Origin: Xylophilus rhododendri
Lineage (GTDB): Bacteria; Pseudomonadota; Gammaproteobacteria; Burkholderiales; Burkholderiaceae_C
NCBI RefSeq assembly: GCF_009906855.1
Contig: NZ_CP047650.1
Location: 930,001-994,000 of the forward strand
Length of the DNA: 64,000 nucleotides
Reading direction: 5' to 3'
Both the position numbers and the translations under genes were made by a program. Below the pieces are notes generated by a model that was not told the origin of the DNA, did no database searches, and saw only the letters and a list, made by a program, of their open reading frames with translations. Shown piece by piece: positions 15,059-24,510 of the stretch (positions are counted from its first letter, which is position 1; each line of letters opens with the position of its first letter).

Positions 15059-17691
15059 CAGGTGGCGATGCTGTGGCGGGCGTCCGAGTGGGTGAAGTAT
15101 TGGGCGCTGATCGCATCCGAGAGGTTGTAGGCGCTGTCGCAGCATTGCTGCAGCAGCAGCGCCAGCTGGGGCGAGGCCTTGCTGCCGTCCGGCCCGGAGC
15201 CGCACAGCACGGACAGGTCCCAGAGCTCGGTATTGGGCACCATCAGGCTGAGCGCGCCGCGCTCAGCGCCAGGGGCCGCATGGCCGCCCTCGCCTGCCGC
15301 GCGCACCTCGGCCAGCCGGGCCAGCCGGCCGCGCAGCAGCTGCGCCACCCAGCCGAGCGAGCGCGGGTTGTCGCGGTCTATCACCAGCAGGTCGACCAGG
15401 GCCGCGACCTCGCGGGTCTGCTGGTACTGGGCGTGGAAGGTGATGGTGCTGTCGAACAGGGCCAGCACGCCTTCGAAGCCGGCCTCGTCGAACACCGCGC
15501 CGGTCTCCAGCGCCAGCTGCAGGGCCGAGGCCAGGAAACCCAGCCTTTCGATATGGCGGCCGATGGACAGCAGGCGCCAGCCGTCGTCGCGGGTCATGCG
15601 GTCGGTCTGGCCGCCGGTGATCGCCGCCAGGTGGCTGCTGGCCGACTCCAGGATGCGCAGGGCATCCACCGAGAGATAGCTGTCCTCGCCCTCGTAGGCG
15701 GCGAAGCGGCGGTAGAAATCTTCCTCGGCATGCACGATGGTGCTCCAGTGCTCCTGGGCCAGGCGTTCGCGCACGCCGGCCGCGGCCAGGCGCTGCGAGC
15801 GCAGGTTCTGGCCGACGGAGAAACCCTCATCCGATGCCAGGGTGCGGATCAGCGAGCGTTCGAACACCCGGCGTGCCTGCGCGGCCGAGGGCACTTTGGA
15901 GGACACCAGGCCGTTGTCCACCGCCGTGGCCGAGAGCCAGGCCAGCAGCGGCTGCGAGGACTGGTCGTCGCCGTTGAGCGACTGCAGCACCAGGCGCGCC
16001 AGGCGCACGTTGTTCTCGGCACGCTCGGTGTAGCGGCCGAGCCAGAACAGGTGTTCGGCGGCGCGGCTGGTCACCAGGCGGGTGCGCCGGGTGATGATCT
16101 CGGGCATGGCATGGGTCGGCAGCAACGTGGCGGTATCGACCTCGCCCGGCGCCAGCACCCAGACATCGGCACTGCTGCCGCCGCGCTGCATCGAGACATG
16201 GGCGCTGCCAACGCCGGATGCATCGCCCACCACCCGCGCCATGCCGCCGGGCAGCACCCGCCAGCTGCCCGGACCGTCGGACACCGCGAACACCCGCAGC
16301 AGCACCGAACGCGGCGCGATGTGGCCGCCGCCGGCCGCCGGGTTCTGCTGCCAGGTGGGAATCTGCGACAGCGGCAGCTGCTCCTGCAGCGTGTGTTCGA
16401 TGCTGCGGCGCTGGATGCGGCCGCTCCATTCGTCGCGGCCGCGCTGCGCCAGCTCACTGCCCAGCACTGCCTCGAAGGAGTCGTGCCAGGGCGATGGCGG
16501 ATAGGTCGGCTTGATCACGCAGTCGGCCATGCGCGGCACCGCGTTCTCGCGCGCTGCATCCTCGCCGCACCACCAGGTGGGCAGGGCCGGCAGGGTGAGT
16601 TCCTCGCCGAGCAGATGGCGCGCCAGGGCGGGCAGGAAACCCAGCAGCGCGGGCGATTCCAGGAAGGCCGAGCCCGGCGCGTTGGCCAGCAGCACATTGC
16701 CGGCGCGCACCGCCTGCAGCAGGCCGGGCACGCCGAGCGTGGAATCGGCGCGCAGCTCCAGCGGATCGAGGAACTCGTCGTCCACCCGCTTCAACAGGCC
16801 GTGCACCGGCTTCAAGCCCTGCAGGGTCTTCAAGTAGAGCCGGTCGTCGCGCACCGTCAGGTCGCTGCCCTCGACCAGGGTCAGGCCGAGGTAGCGCGCC
16901 AGGTAGGCATGCTCGAAATAGGTTTCGTTGTAGGGGCCGGGCGTGAGCAGGGCGATCAGCGCGTCCTTGCCCGCCGGACTGCTGCGCTTGAGGCTCTCCA
17001 CCAGCGCGCCGTAGGTGCTGGCCAGGCGCTGCACCTGCATCGACTCGAAGGCCTCGGGGAACTGGCGCGAGATGGCCAGCCGGTTCTCCAGCAGATAGCC
17101 CAGGCCCGAGGGCGCCTGGGTGCGCTGCGACACCACCCACCAGTGTCCGTCCGGCCCGCGCGCCAGATCGAAGGCGGCGATGTGCAGCAGCGTGCCCTTG
17201 GGCTGGGCGCCCTGCATCTCGCGCAGGAAGCCCGGATGGCCGTGCACCAGCGCCGGCGGCAGCAGGCCGCTGGCCAGCAGGCGCTGCTCGCCGTACATGT
17301 CGGCCATCACCCGGTCCAGCACATGCACCCGCTGCAGCACGCCGGCGCAGATGCGCTGCCAGGTGGCCGGATCGAGGATCAGCGGGAAAAGGTCGACCGA
17401 CCAGGGCCGCGGCGGCGCGCTGCCCTCGTCGGCATAGACGTTGTAGGTGACGCCGTTGTCGCGGATCTGCCGGCGCAGGTTGGCCATGCGGCGGTCCAGG
17501 TCGTCGAGGCCCGACTCGCCCAGCAGGTCGAAGAAACGCGCCCATTCGGCCACCAGCGCACCATCGCTTGCGGTGCCGCCGCGCAACTCGTCGAAATGGC
17601 CGCGCGCGGCCGAACCCGCGATGGCATCGGCCAGCGCGGAGGGAGTCTCGGCGACCGTGCCGGCAAAAAGGGAACTGCGGGGTTCATCCAT
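15058..17691 (-). CDS. Fusion of circularly permuted ATP-grasp and alpha-E domains
   Basis: 877 residues. Residues about 70-530 are a circularly permuted type-2 ATP-grasp (DUF404/DUF407): NGVTYNVYAD, WSVDLFPLILD, LLTPGPYNETYFEHAYLAR, KRVDDEFLDPLEL, DCVIKPTYPPSP. From about residue 537 begins an alpha-E (DUF403) helical domain with SRAAEHLFWLGRYTERAEN, running to the C-terminus. In the second cluster at 24.5-26.9 kb the same two domains are separate genes, so this is a fused counterpart. ATP-grasp enzymes activate a carboxylate as acyl-phosphate and join it to an amine or thiol; a peptide-ligase role is proposed for this branch, not shown here. ATG 17691 lies after a 148-base gap with no obvious strong promoter. 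Confidence 0.9.
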   Translation of the reverse strand: MDEPRSSLFAGTVAETPSALADAIAGSAARGHFDELRGGTASDGALVAEWARFFDLLGESGLDDLDRRMANLRRQIRDNGVTYNVYADEGSAPPRPWSVDLFPLILDPATWQRICAGVLQRVHVLDRVMADMYGEQRLLASGLLPPALVHGHPGFLREMQGAQPKGTLLHIAAFDLARGPDGHWWVVSQRTQAPSGLGYLLENRLAISRQFPEAFESMQVQRLASTYGALVESLKRSSPAGKDALIALLTPGPYNETYFEHAYLARYLGLTLVEGSDLTVRDDRLYLKTLQGLKPVHGLLKRVDDEFLDPLELRADSTLGVPGLLQAVRAGNVLLANAPGSAFLESPALLGFLPALARHLLGEELTLPALPTWWCGEDAARENAVPRMADCVIKPTYPPSPWHDSFEAVLGSELAQRGRDEWSGRIQRRSIEHTLQEQLPLSQIPTWQQNPAAGGGHIAPRSVLLRVFAVSDGPGSWRVLPGGMARVVGDASGVGSAHVSMQRGGSSADVWVLAPGEVDTATLLPTHAMPEIITRRTRLVTSRAAEHLFWLGRYTERAENNVRLARLVLQSLNGDDQSSQPLLAWLSATAVDNGLVSSKVPSAAQARRVFERSLIRTLASDEGFSVGQNLRSQRLAAAGVRERLAQEHWSTIVHAEEDFYRRFAAYEGEDSYLSVDALRILESASSHLAAITGGQTDRMTRDDGWRLLSIGRHIERLGFLASALQLALETGAVFDEAGFEGVLALFDSTITFHAQYQQTREVAALVDLLVIDRDNPRSLGWVAQLLRGRLARLAEVRAAGEGGHAAPGAERGALSLMVPNTELWDLSVLCGSGPDGSKASPQLALLLQQCCDSAYNLSDAISAQYFTHSDARHSIAT

Positions 17692-17788
17692 GGGAGGGGC
17701 GATTGTCCCTCATGACCGGCCCCGGCCTGTGGCGTGCGCACCATGGCCTTCGTCAGGCGGCCGGCAGCTTCGGCCCGGCTCCGGCGCG

Positions 17789-17821
17789 AAAGCCGGCGCC
17801 CGCCAAAGATGCCGGCTTTTT
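17789..17821 (+). terminator. Terminator-like hairpin in the leader of the nested unknown gene
   Basis: Arms aaagccggc (17789-17797) and gccggcttt (17811-17819) form a 9-bp stem with a 13-base loop, followed by TT (17820-17821); the run of five T spans 17817-17821. It points in the plus direction but no plus-strand gene lies upstream within the gap, so it would act on the leader of the gene starting at 17840. Confidence 0.5.
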
Positions 17822-17839
17822 CCACGCCCGAGACTTGCC

Positions 17840-18415
17840 ATGCCACGTTCCACCTTCCTGGGCAGCCCGCCCGTCGGCGCCGCCTTCACCTCGCTTCGTT
17901 CCCTGGCCGATGCACTGGCCGAAGACGGGCCGGACATGCCGGCGCCCGCGCCGCACCCCACGGCCGGCACGGTGCTGGCCGACCTGCCGCAGCACGGCGG
18001 CGCAAGCCATGGGTACCGCGGCGGCATCGATTCGGACGACGACGACATGGACGTCGGCAGGGACGCCATCGAACGCGCCGCGCGCCAGCACCGCCAGGGC
18101 CGGCAGCACCGCGAACGGGTGCTGCGGCTGTGCGTGAGCCTGAACCACGGCTGGGGTGTGCCGCCCTATATCGAGCCGGAGCCGGGCTACCGGCCGCCCG
18201 ATGCCGAGACGCAGGCCATCGTCTGCTGGCGTTTCGAGGACGGCGTGCTGGAACTGCGCCCGCTCGGCGCCTTCCTGCAAAGACTCGACAGCGGCTTCGC
18301 CCTGCATCTGCACGGCAGCGGCCTCATGGCCATGCGCGACGGGCAGTGGGTGCAGGAGCCGGACCAGGCCTTCTTCCGCGACCTGGAAACCGCCGCCGGC
18401 CTGCCGGTGCTCTGA
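17840..18415 (+). CDS. Unknown protein nested in the ATP-grasp/transglutaminase cluster
   Basis: 191 residues; not recognised. There is no signal peptide or membrane segment. Residues 1-60 are Ala/Pro-rich and probably disordered. An acidic run (DSDDDDMDVGRD) is followed by a basic helix (about 75-95, RDAIERAARQHRQGRQHRERV). The C-terminal half looks folded: GWGVPPYIEPEPGYRPP, then three predicted strands (IVCWRFEDGVLELRPL, FALHLHGSGLMAM, GQWVQEP). It is divergent from the ATP-grasp/alpha-E fusion and converges on the DUF2126 transglutaminase gene with 7 bases between stops. Codon use matches neighbours. Start ATG 17840 is chosen from frame openness; the Shine-Dalgarno is weak. A role in the surrounding system is only a contextual guess. 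Confidence 0.65.
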   Translation: MPRSTFLGSPPVGAAFTSLRSLADALAEDGPDMPAPAPHPTAGTVLADLPQHGGASHGYRGGIDSDDDDMDVGRDAIERAARQHRQGRQHRERVLRLCVSLNHGWGVPPYIEPEPGYRPPDAETQAIVCWRFEDGVLELRPLGAFLQRLDSGFALHLHGSGLMAMRDGQWVQEPDQAFFRDLETAAGLPVL

Positions 18416-18422
18416 GCGCTGC

Positions 18423-21400
18423 TCAGCCGCGCCGCAGATCCAGCGTGTACGGAAACTCCCGGCTCGCCGCCACGCCCGAGATCGGCTCGGCCGGGATCTT
18501 CAGCTCCCCGGTCGAATGCCCGCTCTGGAAGAAACGCGCCAGCCGGCGGCTTTCCGCCTCGTTGGCATTGACCGGCAGCGTGGTGTAGTTGCGCCCGCCC
18601 GGATGCGCCACGTGGTAGCGGCAGCCGCCGATGGCGCGGCGCATGGCCACGTCCACGATGTCGAAGGTCAGCGGCGCATGCACGCCGATGGTGGGGTGCA
18701 GGGCCGAGTACGGGTTCCAGGCCTTGTAGCGCACGCCGGCGATGTATTCGCCCTCCACGCCGGTCGGCTGCAGCGGCAGCTGCCGGCCGTTGACCAGCAC
18801 CGTGTGGCGGTGCGCGTCCAGCCCGGTGACACGCACCTCGATGCGCTCCAGCGAGGAATCGACGAAACGCACCGTGCCGCCGCCGGCCGTCTCCTCGCCC
18901 ATCACATGCCAGGGCTCCAGCGCCGCGCGCAGCGTGAGCTGGGTGCCCAGCGCCTGCACCGAGCCGATGCGCGGGAAGCGGAACTCGAAATGCGGCGCGA
19001 ACCAGGCGGCGTCGAAGGCATAGCCGGCGCCCCGCATCTCCTCGATCACGTCCTCGAAATCGGCCTGCAGGAAACCCGGCAGCATGAAGCGGTCGTGCAG
19101 CGTGGTGCCCCAGCGCGCCACCGGCGCCTGGAAGGGTTTTTTCCAGAAGCGCGCCACCAGCGCCCGCAGCAGCAGCTGCTGCGCCACGCTCATGCGCGGA
19201 TGCGGCGGCATCTCGAAGGCGCGCAGCTCCAGCAGGCCCAGGCGGCCGGTGGCGGAGTCGGGCGAATACAGCTTGTCGATGCAGAACTCGGCGCGGTGGG
19301 TGTTGCCGGTGATGTCGATCAGGATGTTGCGCAGGGTGCGGTCCACCAGCCAGGGCGGCATGGCCTCGCCGTGCTCCTTGCGGGCGGCGGCGATCTGCTG
19401 CAGGGCGATTTCCAGTTCGTAGACCTGGTCGTTGCGGGCTTCGTCCACCCGCGGCGCCTGGCTGGTCGGGCCGATGAACATGCCCGAGAACACATAACTC
19501 AGCGAGGGATGGTTGTGCCAGTAGTGGATCAGGCTGGCCAGCAGCTCGGGCTTGCGCAGGAAGGGGCTGTCTTCCGGCGTGGCGCCGCCCATCACGAAAT
19601 GGTTGCCGCCGCCGGTGCCGGTGTGGCGGCCGTCGGTCATGAATTTCTCGGCCGACAGGCGCGACTGGAAGGCGGCCTCGTAGAGGAACTCGGTGTTGCG
19701 CACCAGCTCGCGCCAGCTGGCCACCGGCTGGATGTTGACCTCGATCACACCCGGATCGGGCGTCACGGCCAGCAGCTGCAGGCGCGGGTCGCGCGGCGGG
19801 GCATAGCCTTCGAGCACCACCGGCATCTTCAGCGCGGCGGCCGTCGCTTCCACGGCCGTGAGCAGGGAGAGGTAGTCCTCCAGATGGCTCATCGGCGGCA
19901 TGAAGACGTAGAGCATGCCCTGCTTCTTTCCGCCCTTCTCCACCTTCTCGCGTGCCTTGGCCTCGGCCTCGGGGCCATTGGCCAGGGCCGGGTCGCGCAC
20001 TTCCACGCAGAGGCCGACGCGGCTGGTCCAGGGGGCCGATTCGAAACGCTGGGGTTTCTGCGTCATGGCGGCGGCCAGATGCGCCTCCTGTGCCTTGGCT
20101 TCCACCTGGCTGGGCAGCGGACGGCGCGGGGCGCTGGGGTCCAGCTCGATGACGTAAGGGATGTCCTCCACCTTGATCCAGGGCAGCGAATCCAGCGGCA
20201 GGCGAAAGCCCATCGGCGAATCGCCCGGCACCAGGCGCAGCACGCCGTCGCGCACGAACCAGGGGCCGGTAGCCCAGGTGGTGGCGCCGGCCACTTCCAG
20301 CGCCTTGCCGGGCTGCACCGTGTCGTCGCGCGGCGCGGCCTGCAGCGGCAGCAGCCAGCCGGTGGTGGCCGACAGGCCCTTGTCGAAGACGCGGCGCAGG
20401 CGTTCGCGCTCCAGCTCGTCAGCCAGGCGGGCATCGATCACATCGACGTTGACCGGCAGGCGGCGTTCGCGCCAGAGGTAGTAGAGCGTGTCCTCGTAGG
20501 CCGGCTCGATGTAGCTGTCCTGCAGGCCGAGCTGGCTGGCCAGGTGGCGGGTGAAGCGTTCGGCGTCGTCGGTGGTGAAGCTGTGCGGCTGGCGTTCGTC
20601 GGCCAGCAGGGCCTTGTCCTTCCAGCAGGGCTGGCCGTCGGTGCGCCAGTAGATGCCCATGGCCCAGCGCGGCAGTTGCTCGCCCGGGTACCACTTGCCC
20701 TGGCCGGTGTGCACGAAGCCGCCGGGGCCGTATTCGGCCTTGAGCTTGGCGACCAGTTCGGTGGCATGGGCGCGTTTGGTCGGGCCCATGGCCGCGGTGT
20801 TCCATTCGGCGGCGTCGCGGTTCTCGGTGGCCACGAAGGTGGGCTCGCCGCCCATGGTCAGGCGCACGTCGTAGGCGCGCAGTTCCTCGTCCACCGCATC
20901 GCCCAGGGCCAGCACCTCGTGCCATTGCCGGTCGCTGTAGGGCCGGGTGACGCGGGGCGATTCGTGCACCCGGCTGACCTTCATCTCGTGGCGGAAGTCC
21001 ACCTCGGCCTTGCCCAGCAGCGCGCCCTCGATGGGCGCGGCGCTGCCCGGCGTGGGTGTGCAGGCCAGGGGGATGTGGCCTTCGCCGGCGAACAGGCCCG
21101 AGGTCGGGTCCAGGCCGACCCAGCCGGCGCCGGGCAGGTAGACCTCGCACCAGGCGTGCAGGTCGGTGAAGTCGTGGTCGGTGCCGCTGGGGCCGTCCAG
21201 GGCCTTCACATCGGGCGTGAGCTGGATCAGGTAGCCGGAGACGAAACGCGCGGCCAGGCCCAGGTGGCGCATCAGGTTGACCAGCAGCCAGGTGGAATCG
21301 CGGCAGGAGCCGCAGGCCTTCTCCAGCGTTTCCTCCGGCGTCTGCACGCCGGGCTCCATGCGGATCAGGTAGCGCACATCGCCCTGCACCTGCTGGTTGA

Positions 21401-21842
21401 GGCCGACCAGGAAGTCGATGGTGGCGCGCTCGCTGCGGTCGATCTTCTTCAGGTATTCGGTGACCAGGGGCGTGGCCGGCTCGGGCACCAGGTAGGGCGC
21501 GAGTTCCTCGGCGATCTGCGGCGTGTAGCGGAAGGGGAAGGTCTCGGCCTCGGGCTCCAGGAAGAAGTCGAAGGGGTTGTAGACCGACATCTCCACCACC
21601 AGGTCGATGGTGACCTTGAATTCGGTCGTCGGGTTGGGCACCACCAGGCGCGCCATGTAGTTGGCGAAGGGGTCCTGCTGCCAGTTGACGAAGTGGTCGG
21701 CCGGCTCGACCCGCAGCGAATACGAGATGACGTTGCTGCGGCAGTGCGGCGCCGGCCGCAGGCGCACGATCTGCGGGCCCAGCAGCACGGGGCGGTCGTA
21801 GCGGTAGTGGGTGACGTGGTGCAGAGCGGCGTGGATGGACAT
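18423..21842 (-). CDS. Large transglutaminase with C-terminal DUF2126 domain
   Basis: 1139 residues. Residues 1-280 are a bacterial transglutaminase-like unit: N-terminal beta domain (MSIHAALHHVTHYRYDRPV), catalytic Cys180 in CGSCRDST, His229 in DLHAWCEVYLP and Asp245 in GLDPTSG. Residues about 330-1139 are DUF2126, with LTMGGEPTFVATEN, KWYPGEQLPRWA, GTGGGNHFVMGG and HPSLSYVFSGMFIGP. DUF2126 is found only in this kind of protein and its activity is unknown. It is a regular member of the circularly permuted ATP-grasp/alpha-E neighbourhoods. The gene is divergent from comEC, with a 119-base gap, and sits between the two ATP-grasp/alpha-E sets. Confidence 0.9.
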   Translation of the reverse strand: MSIHAALHHVTHYRYDRPVLLGPQIVRLRPAPHCRSNVISYSLRVEPADHFVNWQQDPFANYMARLVVPNPTTEFKVTIDLVVEMSVYNPFDFFLEPEAETFPFRYTPQIAEELAPYLVPEPATPLVTEYLKKIDRSERATIDFLVGLNQQVQGDVRYLIRMEPGVQTPEETLEKACGSCRDSTWLLVNLMRHLGLAARFVSGYLIQLTPDVKALDGPSGTDHDFTDLHAWCEVYLPGAGWVGLDPTSGLFAGEGHIPLACTPTPGSAAPIEGALLGKAEVDFRHEMKVSRVHESPRVTRPYSDRQWHEVLALGDAVDEELRAYDVRLTMGGEPTFVATENRDAAEWNTAAMGPTKRAHATELVAKLKAEYGPGGFVHTGQGKWYPGEQLPRWAMGIYWRTDGQPCWKDKALLADERQPHSFTTDDAERFTRHLASQLGLQDSYIEPAYEDTLYYLWRERRLPVNVDVIDARLADELERERLRRVFDKGLSATTGWLLPLQAAPRDDTVQPGKALEVAGATTWATGPWFVRDGVLRLVPGDSPMGFRLPLDSLPWIKVEDIPYVIELDPSAPRRPLPSQVEAKAQEAHLAAAMTQKPQRFESAPWTSRVGLCVEVRDPALANGPEAEAKAREKVEKGGKKQGMLYVFMPPMSHLEDYLSLLTAVEATAAALKMPVVLEGYAPPRDPRLQLLAVTPDPGVIEVNIQPVASWRELVRNTEFLYEAAFQSRLSAEKFMTDGRHTGTGGGNHFVMGGATPEDSPFLRKPELLASLIHYWHNHPSLSYVFSGMFIGPTSQAPRVDEARNDQVYELEIALQQIAAARKEHGEAMPPWLVDRTLRNILIDITGNTHRAEFCIDKLYSPDSATGRLGLLELRAFEMPPHPRMSVAQQLLLRALVARFWKKPFQAPVARWGTTLHDRFMLPGFLQADFEDVIEEMRGAGYAFDAAWFAPHFEFRFPRIGSVQALGTQLTLRAALEPWHVMGEETAGGGTVRFVDSSLERIEVRVTGLDAHRHTVLVNGRQLPLQPTGVEGEYIAGVRYKAWNPYSALHPTIGVHAPLTFDIVDVAMRRAIGGCRYHVAHPGGRNYTTLPVNANEAESRRLARFFQSGHSTGELKIPAEPISGVAASREFPYTLDLRRG

Positions 21843-21961
21843 GCGCGGAGGGTGCTTTGCTGACGAGGAGGAGGACCGCAGGGGCGCGGACTAAAGCCGA
21901 TCTGCATACTAGCAAGAGGCAAGCCCGAGCGGCGGTGCGCCACCCCTAAGATCTTTCGATC

Positions 21962-24418
21962 TTGTCCTGCCCGCCTACAGCCACCGTCCCGCCCCGCCAT
22001 GGCCGGCCCTGGACGCCCTGGCTGGCCGGCTGGCTGGCGGGCAGCGCCCTGCAGCTGATGCAGCCGCGGCTGTGGAGCATGGCCGCCTATCTTGCTCTGG
22101 CCGCGTCGGCCCTGCTGGGCCTGCGCCTGGCGCGACACCCGACGAACGGCCATCGACTGCGCGCCGCGGCCGTAGCCCTGGCCGCCGCCTTCGCGCTGTG
22201 CGGGCTGCGCGCGGCCGCCTTCCAGGCACAGGCGCTCTCCCCGGCGCTCGAAGGCCGGGACCTGCTGCTGACCGGCACCGTGGCCGCCATGCCGCAGTCC
22301 ACACCGAACGGCATGCGTTTTCGCCTGGAGATCGAATCCGCCAGCCAGGAGGGCGCGGCCGTGGCCGTGCCGCCGCTGATCGACATGGGCTGGTGGACCG
22401 AGTCCGGCGCGGGCGACGTGTTCGACGGCCCTGCCCTGCGCGCCGGCCAGCGCTGGCAGTTCACCGCCCGGCTGAAGGCGCCGCACGGCAGCCGCAATCC
22501 GCATGGTTTCGACTACGAACTCTGGGCCTGGGAGCAAGGCGTGCAGGCCACCGGCAGCGTGCGCCTGTCGCGCAGCCTGGCGGCGCCGCGCCTGCTGCAA
22601 GAGGCCGGCTGGCGCCACCCGGTGGAAGCGGCGCGGCAGTCGGTGCGCGATGCGATCCTGGTCCGGCTGGCCCGCGCCGAGCCGGGCGATGCGGCGCTGA
22701 CCCTGTCCCGGCAACGCGCGGCCGGCGTGGTGGCGGCCCTGGTCACCGGCGACCAGCAGGCCATCGCCCGCTCCGACTGGGACCTGTTCCGCGCCACCGG
22801 CGTGGCCCATCTGATGAGCATCTCCGGCCTGCATGTGACCATGTTCGCCTGGATGGCGGCGGCGGCCATCGGCTGGCTGTGGCGCAGATCGGCCCGTCTG
22901 TGCGCCTGGCGGCCGGCGCCGCATGCCGCGCTGCTCGGCGGGATCCTGCTGGCCGGCCTGTATGCCCTGTTCAGCGGCGGCGGCCTGCCGGCGCAGCGCA
23001 CGGTGCTGATGCTGGCCATCGTGGCCGTCCTGCGCCTGAGCGGTCGGCGCTGGCCCTGGCCGCAGGTCTGGCTGCTGGCCTGCGCGGCGGCGGTGGCGCT
23101 GGATCCCTGGGCCCTGCTGCAGGCGGGTTTCTGGTTGAGTTTCGTCGCGGTCGGTGTGCTGTTCGCCAGCACGGCCGCGCCTTTGCCACAGGCGCCGGAA
23201 GCGCCGCCATCCGCCCGGCACTGGCGGGCCCGGCTGGGCGCCCTGCTGCGGGAACAGGCGATCGTGACCGTGGCCCTGGCGCCGCTCACCCTGCTGCTGT
23301 TCAGCCAGCTCTCGCTGGTCGGGCTGCCGGCCAATCTGCTGGCGATCCCCTGGACCACGCTGGTCGTGACGCCGCTGTCCCTGCTGGGCGTGGCCTGGCC
23401 GCCCTGCTGGGACCTGGCGGCCGGGGCGGTGCGCCTGCTGGTGCTGCCGCTGGAGGCCATGGCGGCCTGGCCGCATGCGGTGCTGGCCCTGCCGAGCGCA
23501 CCAATCTGGGTCACGGTGCTGGCGGTCCTGGGTGGTGCGCTGGCCTGCATGCCGGTGGCGCCACGGCTGCGGCTGCTGGGCATCGCCCCGCTGTTGCCGG
23601 CGCTGCTGTGGTTTCCGGTGCAGCCGCGGCCGGGCCGCTTCGAACTGCTGGCGGTGGATGTCGGCCAGGGCAGCGCGGTGCTGGTGCGCACGGCCGGGCA
23701 TGCGCTGCTCTACGACACCGGCCCGCGCTACGGCGCCGACGACGACGCCGGCCAGCGCCTGCTGGTGCCGCTGCTGCAGGCCGCTGGCGTGCGGCTGGAC
23801 ACGGTCGTGGTCAGCCACCGCGACGACGACCATGCGGGCGGCGCCGCATCGGTGCTGGCCAGCCAGCCGCAGGCCGCGCTGCTCGCCTCCATCGAGGCGC
23901 AGCATCCGCTGCAGTCGCTGCGCCCGGCCACCCGCTGCGAGGCCGGCCAACACTGGTCCTGGGACGGCGTGGACTTCAGCATCGTGCATCCGCAGGCGGC
24001 CGACTACCGCCCCGGCACCGCCAGCAATGCCCTGAGCTGCGTGCTGCGCATCCAGGACGCCGACGGCCATGCGGCGCTGCTCACCGGCGACATCGCCGCC
24101 GCCGACGAGGCCCGGCTGCTCGCCTCCGGCGCCGAACTGCGGGCCGACTGGCTGCTGGTGCCGCACCACGGCAGCCGCGGCTCGTCCAGCCCCACTTTCA
24201 TCGCGGCCGTCGCGCCGCGCGTCGCCATCGCCCAGGCCGGCTATCGCAACCGCTTCGGCCATCCGGCGGCCGAGGCCATGGCGCGCTACACCGGGCCCGG
24301 CGTCGCCTGGACCGACACCATCCACTGCGGCGCGGCCCGCTGGTCCAGCGAGCGCCCCGAAGAAGTCTTGTGCGAACGCAGGGAGGCGCCGCGTTATTGG
24401 CAGCACAATCCCGCCTGA
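21962..24418 (+). CDS. comEC: ComEC/Rec2 family DNA-uptake channel
   Basis: 818 residues from TTG 21962; the first in-frame ATG (22058) would cut into the first membrane helix (WTPWLAGWLAGSALQLM), so TTG is preferred but not certain. The order is: N-terminal membrane helices with a DUF4131-type soluble domain (about 60-190), the competence membrane domain (about 250-530; HLMSISGLHVTMFAW), and a C-terminal metallo-beta-lactamase domain (about 560-800) with VDVGQGSAVLV and the metal motif SHRDDDHAGG. ComEC carries single-stranded DNA through the inner membrane in natural transformation, and the MBL domain may degrade the other strand. Position between two ATP-grasp clusters does not suggest a shared job. 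Confidence 0.92.
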   Translation: MSCPPTATVPPRHGRPWTPWLAGWLAGSALQLMQPRLWSMAAYLALAASALLGLRLARHPTNGHRLRAAAVALAAAFALCGLRAAAFQAQALSPALEGRDLLLTGTVAAMPQSTPNGMRFRLEIESASQEGAAVAVPPLIDMGWWTESGAGDVFDGPALRAGQRWQFTARLKAPHGSRNPHGFDYELWAWEQGVQATGSVRLSRSLAAPRLLQEAGWRHPVEAARQSVRDAILVRLARAEPGDAALTLSRQRAAGVVAALVTGDQQAIARSDWDLFRATGVAHLMSISGLHVTMFAWMAAAAIGWLWRRSARLCAWRPAPHAALLGGILLAGLYALFSGGGLPAQRTVLMLAIVAVLRLSGRRWPWPQVWLLACAAAVALDPWALLQAGFWLSFVAVGVLFASTAAPLPQAPEAPPSARHWRARLGALLREQAIVTVALAPLTLLLFSQLSLVGLPANLLAIPWTTLVVTPLSLLGVAWPPCWDLAAGAVRLLVLPLEAMAAWPHAVLALPSAPIWVTVLAVLGGALACMPVAPRLRLLGIAPLLPALLWFPVQPRPGRFELLAVDVGQGSAVLVRTAGHALLYDTGPRYGADDDAGQRLLVPLLQAAGVRLDTVVVSHRDDDHAGGAASVLASQPQAALLASIEAQHPLQSLRPATRCEAGQHWSWDGVDFSIVHPQAADYRPGTASNALSCVLRIQDADGHAALLTGDIAAADEARLLASGAELRADWLLVPHHGSRGSSSPTFIAAVAPRVAIAQAGYRNRFGHPAAEAMARYTGPGVAWTDTIHCGAARWSSERPEEVLCERREAPRYWQHNPA

Positions 24419-24510
24419 CTCCATGTCGGCGGGCAGGGTTTGCGTGGCCTCACGCGACATCCATCTCCGGCCTGGAACTTGCTATCCTCGGTGCAGGAGA
24501 TCGCCCTTTC

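Noticed and set aside
18156-21863. Plus-strand open frame of 1235 codons opposite the DUF2126 gene
   Set aside because: Antisense shadow; the reverse strand encodes a full transglutaminase/DUF2126 protein with intact catalytic residues.
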